From assembly GCA_003640385.1 (NCBI GenBank), contig RCAB01000090.1, positions 62,001-126,000 on the forward strand: DNA of 64,000 nt. Reading direction: 5' to 3'. This stretch comes from Setaria digitata (taxonomy: Eukaryota > Nematoda > Chromadorea > Rhabditida > Setariidae). The position numbers and the translations under genes were made by a program. Numbering within the stretch: the first letter of the stretch is position 1; every line of letters starts with the position of its first letter. Positions 26,175 to 37,122 of the stretch are shown piece by piece. Under the pieces are notes generated by a model. It was not told where the DNA came from. It worked only from the letters and a program-made list of their open reading frames with translations, and did not search any database.

Positions 26175-29100
26175 ATGAAGGGAACAGGTATGCAGCGTAT
26201 GACGACGAATGGTACTGCCAGTGGCGATTCAGCGCAGATATGGTGGGGACGACATTTTACAGGTTTATGATTGTGGCTATTGTTTTGTTCCCAAGGTGAC
26301 CTTCTGCTTATGTTTTGTGAGGAGAAATTAAAGAAATTTTGGCCGTTTCAAATTGCTTTTTTGTACGTAAAAGTAAGGATGGATTTAGTTCAACTGCAGT
26401 TTCAAATAGTTATTTATTGTTCTTACAAAATTCTTATTGGGCAGTTTGACTGCAAATACCCTTCTCCATCTACTTATTTAAATTGTCACGTTTGAAAATG
26501 AATCATTTTTAGAGCAAGAAGTGTCTCCTACAAAGTATGTATATAATTATGCACAAATTGATGAAAATCATCAAAGAACACCAATGTGTCGCATTGCAGA
26601 GCTAGCTCGCTACAATAAAGTTAGCTTTTCCTCGCATATTAATCATTTTATATATGTTGTTGACTTAGGAGAAAGAATAATGGCGAGGTTAGCCATTAAC
26701 TTTCAAGCAGCAGAAGGTGTTAATTTTGATGTAAGACTGCGATAAGTTGATATGTTAAATTTGTATTGTCCATTATGAATTTAATAGTGTTATTATTAAA
26801 TATCTAAGTTCACTTCTGAAATTGTTATTAGTAGAAGATATAATCATTAATATTCAGATCAGACATGAATATAAGCTGATGGATGAAAGCGGACCAGCTC
26901 ACAAAAAGCAGTTCACAGTTTCACTTGTACTCACCCCTGATCAGGCGAGTGTTTTTGGTTCGGCATAAAGTTTTCAACTATTTTAATTTAGCTGTTTTTG
27001 CTTACGCTAACTTATACTTCTCATGATAATCGTTGAAATTTTACAGGTATTTTACGGGAAAGGTGCTTCTATCAAGAAAGCTCAACAATCCGCTGCTGAA
27101 ACAGCTTTGAATGGAACTACTTTACCTAAACCACCAGATAAGGCTCCTTCGAAAAAAACCAGAAGTGGTAGGATTTCATTAGGTGGATATTAGTGCATTA
27201 TGTTGTTTGGATTAGTTTTGGATTAGCATTAGTCAATTTAAATAACATTGATTAAGCTGTCTATTTTCTGTTTGTTCACATATGAGAAACTTAGCAAGGG
27301 TCATCAACAGGAACCATACTCTTGTATAACAGTAATTCTTATTAGTATTTCTTTCCAAGTTGTAGAAGTTAGCTATATGTAAATATCCTGTTTTTATTTT
27401 TTTTTATTTTATTTTTATTTTTATTTTTTGTTTATTTGAGTTGATTGGTTGCTTGAAACAGTTGCGGAAAAAAGTTTCTGTTTCAGATTTTCAAAATCCA
27501 ATTGTGCTACTCAGATATGTCGCAGGACGACTTGGAGTTGACATTAAATTCATTGATGAAGTTATGCCGATATGTCCAATACCACCACATCCCATAACTC
27601 GTTTGCCAATTCAGTTCGTTGTCTTAGTGTTACATTTTTTTTTTGCAATAGTTTTTGTTTTTTTCAGTTTTTTTATAAGTTTAAAAGACTTAACTGTGAT
27701 TTCTCATATTGAGAACTAATAATCTGCTTGGTTTTACACTATAAAAATGTTCATATTTTCTTATATTTTTGAAATCGAAAAGTTTTCCAGCGCTTTTTTT
27801 CTTGGTTAGTTGCTCATTGCAGACCATTAATAAGGACTCCATTTCTCCCAATGATTAACGACCAGTTCTTGGTTCTTTCACCACCTAGAATAGCTTTTGA
27901 CCAGCCACATCTTCCAACAGCACTTCAGTCAATGCCAATCATTATGCGGCCACCAAATACAATGATACCTCCTCAGTTACCATTTTTTCATCGTTATCGC
28001 TCTCAGTTACAGCTTCATAAGGTAAATTTTGAGTTATCATTCCTTTCTCTGATTTCCCCCCCCCCCCCAACAAGATTAGTACTGATAAAACCTTGATTTT
28101 AGAGTAATTCGATTTGTTCAAGCCAGTGAACTTTCACCAAATTATGTGTGGATGAATAGTTTCTTGTTTCTTCCCCGAGCTCTAATCCTTTATTAAAATT
28201 TTAGATTCGTTTAATATTAAGTAAAGAGTATCCAGAATTTATTGGAAAGGGAGCGACAAAGAAGAGGGCAAGAAACAGTGCTGCTAATCAGGTGTAGTTA
28301 TGGACCGTCATTTTTTTTTTAAGTAGATCCTTTTTTGGTATTTTTATGAATTTCACTGTTGTTTTTATATCTTAGATCTACATAATTTTTCATTTCTCGA
28401 TTGATTTTGAAACATTAAATACAAATTTTATCTGATATTCATATTTAATTGCACTTAATAAGTCTTTCCTTTTTAGGCTCTTTCTTATCTAGGACCTTAT
28501 CTGGCTACGTTGGAAGCACAGTCAAAGAGCAGGATGACAAATGGATCGAAGAATGGTAATAGTTCATTTTTATTTCATTACCATGGACCTAACAATGTGA
28601 TTTTTCCAGTCAAGATAAGTTTGGGGTTTTTTGAATACTAAACTTACGTACTCAGCGTTGTTATATTCTGGAAGAATTTTTAACCCAAAAGTTATGCTTC
28701 CAAGGACAAACTCAAGATTAAATGTTCCTTAAATTACTTTTATTATGCTATTAGTTACTTGTCATACATAAAGCTCATTAATATGTTGAAAGGTGTTTGT
28801 TATTGATACAGCGATCAATTTGAAGCAAAACTAACAATAAATAGAGCGTCATTTCGAAATAATTAGCTACACTTGCTATTTCTCTATCTCAGTTCTGTAG
28901 ATCGTATACTTCACCTTTTCTGATTATGGAGCTGGAGAAATCTAAGTTGAATTGAAAATTAAGCAGCTACATAATTCCTTTTCTTTCAGGATTAGCTGAT
29001 ATTGAAATTGAAAGCATCAGAACGGATAATTTAAAATCAGTTGTTACGACAGCACGAAATGGGAAACCGAAGTCTTCAATTTCTCAAATACACGAATGTG

Positions 29101-32100
29101 CTCTACAGATGCGCATGAATGTCGAATTTTTGGTGATGAATTTTTCTGATTTTGGGATTTCTTTTTTAGCTTCAATTGCTTTTTCATTGCTTCTCATTAG
29201 TGTTTGTTATTCGCCTTTAACTACTGAATTTGAATGAAGTAATACTTGGAAAGGCTATTGTATATCACATGAAGATTACATAGCCTTAATCCGATAATTT
29301 TTTGTTCTTTTGGCATCATGATGAATATTAAATTCTCATTGTCTTTTCCTTTATTTAAATCTTGTAACTGTTTGATTTTTGCAGGTTTTGAAGGAAGAAG
29401 GACCAGCCCACGACAGACATTATCTATTACGCTGCAAGCTGATCTCAGCTGAGCGAGTTATTTCAGCAGATGGTGAAGGAAGTAGTAAGAAAATTGCGAA
29501 ACAAAATGCTTGTTCGTTGATGTTAACTAAATTGCAAACTGTTGGTTAGTCATTTTGATATAAGGTTTTTATTTGTTTTTAAAAAAAATTGTTTATCTTC
29601 AGCCAGAATGAGCTTTAAACTTGACTTGTTTCTTCTTTCTAGAATCTTCCCCAATTTTTATTGCTGCTTCAATGTTGAAATCGCACAAGAAGATCGGTCC
29701 ACCGAGGGAACTTAAGCGCAAAACGATTAGCAAGGTATTTAATAATTGTGACTGCACTGTGTTGCTTTCAGTTGAAGTACTCTGTTTAATATTTGATTCT
29801 CTTACATTCTTACACGAGAGATTAAGCTCACATATTTTGGACTAAGCTTCAGCTCTGCCTATATTCATTCCTTCCGAATTCTGCTTTGCTTTTTAAAATG
29901 TTTGTACTTTCTTTGCATTTTTCAGTTTTGAGGCTCATCGCAGATTTGTTAATCAGGAATATTTCTGCTACTTTTTTTTGTGATATTTTTGATAAGGTCT
30001 GGATGTTGTATTGAATATTCTTGATTCTCCTGAATTTCAGGATATGAAGATGAATCCGGAATATGGTCATCAAATTAATCCAATTAGTCGTCTAATGCAG
30101 GTTATGCAAGCTCGAAAGCGGAGTGAACCGAAATTCCAACTTGTTGCTGAGCGCGGACAAAGTCGCTATAAAGAATTTGTGATGGAGGTTATTTTGAACA
30201 TTTCGTTTTTTTTTTTTCCAGACTATTTGCGTTCTTGTATCAATTACTGTATGTGCTTCAGGTGACCTGTGATGATGGGCTTCGCTGTGAAGGCACTGGG
30301 CCCAACAAAAAGCTTGCAAAACGAGCTGCAGCTGAAGCAGTGTTAACAAGGATTGGGTATGTGAAGCCAATGCCAAAACCTGGGAAAAGTCTTCTGAAAA
30401 AGAAATCTGAGGACTGTTTGCAGCAATCACAAATTGGTATAGATTTTGTTTTTTTTTACACGAATTTAAAGTAGAAATCGGAATATTTTTGACGTGGAAT
30501 AAAGAATTAAATTCATATTTTTATCTAGTAAATATGATAACAACGCACTCATTTCCAAAATAGCATGAAATATTTTTAGGCGTGTTTAAACTTGATAGGA
30601 AGGAGAATTTGATGCGAGAAACGAATGAAAAGAATGGTGGAGCAGAAAATGCTGAAAAAGTCTCTGAAGTTACTTTATCTGTGACTGCGTCGATGGGTTC
30701 ACAAGTAATGGCTTTTGCTGGTGTTGATAGAACTGTGTGTGCCGATGAAAGAGGGATTTGGGGCAGTCCTGTCGCCGAAACTAAAGGGTATGTTTTTCAT
30801 ATATATATGTGAAGAATATATATACTTATTTATTTATTATTCGCTTATTTATCTATTTATTTATTGATTTAATTAATTAGTTTGTTTATTTAATTTACTT
30901 ATTCAGAACATGTATCATATTGTATTTAATTGTAGAGTGAGAGACGTAGCTTTTAATTTCATTCGTTGTTGATGCAGTTTTTTATTTTAGTTGTTTGCTG
31001 CTGTGTCCATACTTCATTCAGTTATGTTTCATTAAACAAAAGTTTTAGCATTACTGATAAAGAAAATGAGAAATTGAAGCAGCAAGCCCCTCAGTCAAAA
31101 CGTCGTGTTACTTTCAGCAATGAAGTTAGTGCTTGTCCACCACCGGGTTGGTTTTCCTTTTTTGACGGTGAAACATCCTCACAAAATTTTCCTTAGGGCT
31201 TCTGATGCCGTAATGGTGGCGTTTGTATATAATTGAAATTATGTGTATTATAAGGTTACCTATGATGATAATGTTGAAAGGAATTGAATCAGCAGGAATT
31301 TTGGAAAGTACATTAGAAATAGAGAATAGAAGGGAGATGTTCAGACTTTCTCGTATTGTATTATCTTTGTTATTGTTTGATTTTTTGCAGTTCAATATTT
31401 TTTTGTTAATGCCTAAGTTAAACTGAAGTATTTATATAAGAAATAAGAAGTTGAATTATTAATTACGGACTATTAATATTGTGAAATAGTTCTTTTTGAT
31501 TTTTTTCTTCACTTTTATCTTCATTTCAGATGATAGCAACTATCCATCAGCTTTGATAACACCGCTGAAATCGGAAGTGGTTGTTGTTAATAAGCTCCGT
31601 AGAAGTTTGTTTTGTTTTTTCAATGCCACTGAAAACATTTTGTAAATCCGTAACTGTTTAATTATAATTGATAATTTTAGAAGGTCGTGATTCAAAAAAG
31701 TGGCTCACCGAAATCGAAAAAAAAGAAGTTGCTGAAATGGCTCAAGAATTCTTCAAAAGTGATAGCATCAATTTGTCGAAGAAAGAAGAAAAAAGTACTA
31801 GGACTGCTATATTTCTAAAGATGATTTTTGTTTATCAGAAGTTTAAGAATACTTTTGGACAGTTTACCGTTTTCCCGCACCTTAGTTTTTGAGTGAAGTA
31901 TCTCGAAAATCTAAATTAGCTTCTAGGCACTAAAAAAAAAGTGGAATTATGACTATTCGGCCTGTTTTTTCGGTGCAAAAAAATAAGCTGGTAGATAGAT
32001 ACCTTAATGTGATGGGATGTTGACTATTTAGATTTTTATATATTTCATATATGATTTGCAGCGGGAAGTTGCTAAGATTTTTTCGGTAGTTTGCTAATTT

Positions 32101-32867
32101 TAGACACTTTTTAATTTACTGAGAATTTTGGCGCTTTTTAACTTTCATATTCAAAATTTCATGTATTCAGGTTGTTTGTTGTTTAAATTCCAGTGATTTC
32201 TACTTTTTAGGTGATGAAAATTGGAATACTTATAAGTGTTTGTGGTTCTTTTTCAGTGGAAAGTGATGGCTTTACTCTATTGGATCATCAGATGAAACAA
32301 TTATCTCTAAATGGAAATCCGGATGAGGCATCATCCATTGGATGTTCTGCTAAACTTTATCTGGAATCTATCGGTGAACATTACAAATTCTCTATCAACT
32401 ATACCGACTTTCCAGTGGTACGCATTTTGTTTATTAATCCAGATATGGGAAGAAAAATGTATATGATGAAAAGGCAGTTAGAGGAATAAGTTATTCCGTT
32501 GTATTTCCCTAAGTAATGTTCATTCGATGAACGGTGGCTAAGCAGATTTGTTCATTATCGAATGTTTCTAATTACGCATGATGCAGTTTAGACTCCGAAT
32601 GGAATTGGAAATCAGTATTTTTCACTTATTTCAATTGGAATCGATAAGCCTATTGTGAGTTCCAACCGACTGGATGTATTTTTAAGATAGTATTGCAGTT
32701 ATTAAATTTAAATGTTGCCTTTTTTATCCTAGTTTTACTGACTTATAAATTCGTAAAAAGTTGATCCTAAGGTATGTCACGGAAGCGGAAACACAGAAGA
32801 AGCTGCTCATGAGGACGCTGCTCGTAATGCTTTGCTGCTTCTTTGCAAGATTTGGATGGTTCATTAG
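26175..32867 (+). CDS. stau-1: Staufen dsRNA-binding protein (five dsRBDs)
   Basis: A complete gene of 20 exons, 818 codons including stop, all phases closing: 26175-26262, 26513-26619, 26858-26944, 27047-27167, 27487-27613, 27823-28021, 28205-28291, 28477-28555, 28990-29132, 29385-29544, 29643-29734, 30041-30187, 30262-30436, 30580-30787, 31022-31146, 31530-31604, 31681-31794, 32257-32417, 32592-32654 and 32772-32867. Staufen binds dsRNA and directs mRNA localisation, translation and decay. dsRBD1 (about 51-120) has TPMCRIAELARYNK and the KKAQ helix. dsRBD2 (about 138-285) is split by a proline-rich insert (about 162-243). dsRBD3 (about 327-398) ends SSKKIAKQNACSLML. dsRBD4 (about 440-520) has ERGQSRYKEFVMEV and KKLAKRAAAEAVL. 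dsRBD5 (about 735-812) ends VCHGSGNTEEAAHEDAARNAL. Between dsRBD4 and dsRBD5 is a low-complexity linker with an RVxF-type motif (KRRVTF). Intron 3 is GC-AG. An acceptor ends at 26162, 12 nt before the first ATG; in-frame ATGs at 26190 and 26199 are alternatives. Confidence 0.96.
28056..28068 (+). repeat. C13 homopolymer in Staufen intron
   Basis: Thirteen consecutive cytosines in the intron after exon 6, striking in a region otherwise dominated by A/T tracts. On the transcript it is a C-rich run of the kind hnRNP K proteins bind. Confidence 0.9.
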
Positions 32868-35800
32868 ACGTTATACGACACTTTGTTATCTCAATGTTAT
32901 TCATCCAGTAAAATAAGAGTATCGCACCGTCCCAGAATGAATATGAAGAACCTTCTGTCACGAGGTACATAACTTCTGGTTGTCCTATAATTTGTAGAAA
33001 TACGAATGCGGACGAAATGCGTGTAGATTCAAACCAAAAACTTTACACTATTTATTCACATCTGTTAAGCAAGTAGATTTATTAATTGGAAGATAAAGAA
33101 TTCTGTTGCAGGTACGCAGTATGAAAAATACACACATTTTCATTCATGTGTTTGTTTTTTTTTTTTTTTTATTATTATTATTCAGAATACTATTGTTGCA
33201 TATCCAAAAGTTCTTTTCTGAATTTCTTGGATAAATCAAAAGAGTTATTAGTTAAATTTCGTAATTATTTACTTAATACAATCTATATTGATATAAATTA
33301 AAGTGTTCAGTTAATCATTATAAGTCCAGTGATGTGAAAAGCTTTCTGAAAATTTGTTTTTTTTTGCTTTAACATTCTGTCACACTGCTTCTTTCTCTAT
33401 ATTTTTCATTAGTGTGAAATTTGCTTTTGTTTAGAATGAATTCACAATGATCATCAAATTTTTCTGAAATATAATGGCTCTAAAAATATGCTAGTTAGGA
33501 GTTATTCCTGGAGTAAAAATGATATGACAGGAATTATGGTTGTAATTTCATCAAATAACCCGAGATTTTCTTTCTTCACTCTTTTTTCTACTGAGTAAAG
33601 GCACTTCTTTGTTGATTTTAGCTCTATCAGTATTATTGCGTGGTAATGATCTTGTACCGTTAGGGAAGCTTCTAAGTGGTTTGTAGCTCTTTTTTCTGTC
33701 TCCTTATTATCACTTGCTCATTCATGTTTGTGATTTTTAAATGTCTATTCGTTTTTTCTTAGCACACTGTTGCTTAAGTTTATTACATGTGCAACAATTA
33801 GAATCTAATTCATATGCTTTCATGTTTTATTTAATAAGCAGACCTTTTTGAATGAATTAGTTTTCTTTTATTTATTATCCTTGCTATATTATACCAGTGG
33901 AAACCGTGTTTACTGTCTAACTAAGTCGGTTTTGTAAAAAGTAAGTTTGCATCTATTGACAGCTTATCAAGATTAACCATTTTTGTAATCCGAACAGTGT
34001 ATTGTAATACCTAAAAACAAAGTGCGAAGTGAATTTCAAATGTAATGGACTTCGATTAAATTTAGAAATTATATGATAGTCCATTCTAAAGTATTATGCA
34101 TGCAAAACTTCGCTTGTCTGTGTATCAAGATATGCAAACTTATTTAGATATTCGAAATGTAGTTATGGATAATTTTATTTCGAATTGATCATCACCTATA
34201 CGTGTACAACTGTTTTATGCTTTCAATTCGATAAGCGGTGCCCGTTTTGATTCCTCGTAACTTAAATTTTAACCAGGTTGAAGTGTTTTTTTCTAATCTT
34301 CGATACGACAACTGGACAACTGGAGAGAAGGAAACAGTTTTCCGTTTTATTTTCGTGTCGGGCAAACTTGTATAGCTTCGACCTGTTAATTCTCAATAAT
34401 TATTTTATTCCATCGTAGATGTCTTACGCTTATAATGTCGCATCTAATAATATGTTTCTCTTTGTCTGTGATAGCTGCTTCTGTGTAATCCTTTCTTCCA
34501 TCCTGATCACAGAATTTTGTTTTGAAGATTCACGGATTATGCCATTGAATCACATTTTTTCCCCATCTCCAAATTCGAATAAGTTTCTTCAATGGTTGTT
34601 TTCCTTACACCCTTTCCTAGTATTTTCTATTTTCTATTTGTTGGCTGACCACCTTCACTTAATTTGTTATCATAACATTGTCAGTGTAACCTTTTTTTAA
34701 AGCCGATTTTGGTAAGGGTTTCCAAATATGCGATATATTCAGCGTTGAAGGGAATAAACGAAGATAGCCTGGTGGATTTAGAAAAGATGGATTATGCTAA
34801 CTCTCAGTATCGCGGTTGTGAATGACCAATTATTTCTGTTCATCCAGATTGTCCAGAGAATTGATTTAGGATTATAATGTGAATTAAAAAAAAAAGTGAC
34901 AGTAATATGCGCGTTTAGTATTTGAGATAAGCTCAGGATTTTCAAAACACCATACTCTTTCATATCTGTTGATTATGGTTTACGTTATAAACTTAATACT
35001 TCGAGACTTCAGATCTTGCAGATTGTTTATTGTTTGTCAGAAAATTTTCCCATGGCAATTTTGCGATTTTTAGTAAGTTGGGGAAGGTCACAAGGGCTAT
35101 TGAAGCCTGGGCCGGTAGTTGTTTTGCACAAACAAGTTTCTTACACATATTCTTTTTATATTAGAACTTGTATGTCTTGAGCAAGATTTGGTCGTTTCAG
35201 CTATTATGACTTGAAAACTTGAGGAGTCATTAATGGGGAAGTTGAAATTCGTGTCCCTTTCTTGTTTTGGTTGTAAATTAATGACGGGTCTCAAGCTAGC
35301 AACAGCGACCTTCTTTCTGTGTGGACTTCCAGTACATAACATATTTCGCACTTTTTTCTGGCTTCTTTCCGGTAACTAGTCACATTTTTTTTCATTAGAT
35401 AGGATCCAGTCCATAATATTTTTGTAGTTCATGTCTTTCCTGCTGTCCCTCTCCACCATTCCTTATTTACTTTCGTTTTGTTTAATTTCCCGTGTTGTTC
35501 TTGCCTTCAGATTCGAATATGTTCAGTTTCCCTTTCCCCTGTTGCATTGTATTTAAATTTTCTTTGATTCCAGCCTATTGTGAGATTTTCTGGAAAGTTG
35601 CTTTAAAAATATATCAGTTTGATAACACAAACTTTGTAATTCTTAAATATATCGTCCATGTCTTTTATATTTTCCCGTGCGTATTAGTTCGCATAAAAGT
35701 TATTCCTCTACTGCAATATTTAACACATTTGTATAACGCTAATTCACATATACAATTCACGTATGGAGTGCTGTATATTTATTAAACGAATTATTTGGTA

Positions 35801-35923
35801 ACCAATACTTGACGGATCAGAAAATTGAAACATTTAGGATAGCGTTGTTACTTTCTGTTCGCAATTAATATCAAAATTCATGTTACGAAGACTGCAGTTT
35901 CTGAAGGTTCGGCTATATTATAG
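32868..35923. other. Convergent spacer after Staufen
   Basis: About 3 kb of AT-rich sequence between the Staufen stop and the stop of the small minus-strand gene. Contains the Staufen 3' UTR, a T-run followed by short ATT repeats near 33148-33182, and only chance-like open frames. No RNA gene recognised. Confidence 0.45.
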
Positions 35924-37122
35924 TTATTTTAATTGCCGAACATGGCCATCTCCGACTTGTATGCTTCTTACAAAACGCCTTCCATCTCTGATTACTGGAT
36001 GCGGTCCAAAAAATACAGTGGTGAAGCCGCTTAGTTCTTGAAGTTCTGTTCCCCATTCAAAATTGGTCTGTAAAGTTCTGAGTTGCAGTTGCCATCTGGT
36101 AGGCAGTCACCTCTCTGTGCTTAAAAATATATCAAACAGAGAGGAGGATTGTAAATTTCTGTAATTTATGAAATGAAGTTTCACTAACAAGAGAGTTTTT
36201 TGGTGGAAAATGACACTGCACGAGAGTGATCAGAAGTTTTTAACTTCATATTTGAACTAGTGAAGCAGTGTCAGCGGTCTGGCTCTATTTTGCTCATTTT
36301 TTTACACTAAAATCACAGACCCGGAACTGCTTCATAAAGTTCAACTGAAGTAGAGTAGCATTGTTTTCGGAAATGCTGAGTTTTAAACATCAAAAGCAAA
36401 ATATACCTGCGTAGCTGCATCACGTTCAATCTTCTGTTGTCCTTTGAATCCGTGTTCAAGTATCTGTTTTTGTTCTTGGACCTGATATTGAAGTGAAATT
36501 ATTGAGCTTTAAGAGTAATTACTTTTATTCATTTTATAATTAATTCTGTTCCGAAAATTTTGCCATGATGAATAGGCGAGGGTTCATCTAGAAATCTAAC
36601 TGAAAATATGCCTGGTCTGAAATTTCCTTCTCAAATTCGTATGCTAATCCTATTCTAGATTTTTTTTTTTAGGTTTTTTTAATGTTAATAATATAGCTTC
36701 TGGTTGGTTTCCATCCTGCAGTAGCAGCATTTGAATAAGTGGTTTTACTGCAGCTCCTTTTTTTATTTGACCCAGTGGAGTTTGTTTTGATAACTTCTCC
36801 TGTTTAATGTTCCCCCTCTTCAAGTCCTGATTTTAATTTAGTATCACTCCGAAAAGGTTTATCTGTTTCCGCTATACTGCGTACTTTGTGGACTCCTTTA
36901 ATTTCCTTATGGCTATTGGTTCTATCTGCTCTTGTTGTTCCTCAGATTCTTTTATCGGTTTTTGTTCTTTCTCAGATTTCGATGCTAGAGATGACTTGAC
37001 CTGGATGGAAAAGTGAAGCGAATTACTATATCGGCTTGTAACAAAAGACAAAGTTTTCCACTGTAATTGGTTGGCACATTTTTGAAGTGAACCGCAAAGT
37101 CGTCCTCGAATCTGTATTGTCA
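35924..37122 (-). CDS. Small unrecognised protein, possible mitochondrial presequence
   Basis: Four exons on the complement join in phase 0: 37122-36878, 36826-36749, 36481-36407 and 36067-35924, about 180 codons ending TAA. I do not recognise the family. The N-terminal part (from TIQIRGRLCGSLQKC) is rich in Arg, Lys and Ser and lacks acidic residues over about 45 positions, as in mitochondrial targeting sequences. A charged Lys/Glu/Gln-rich middle follows (KSEKEQKPIKESEEQQEQ), and then a compact C-terminal block with a Gly-Pro-His turn (FFGPHPVIRDGRRFVRSIQ). No start codon lies in the first exon in this frame: it opens with TG after an acceptor, so an ATG may be split across an upstream junction. 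Alternatively the exon may start at the acceptor at 37002 with a different first exon. Exon order is supported by phase and splice signals only. Confidence 0.5.

Noticed and set aside
34419..34700. 93-codon hydrophobic frame after Staufen
   Set aside because: Composition dominated by Phe, Ser, Leu, Cys and Ile, as produced by T-rich DNA; no splice or start signals.
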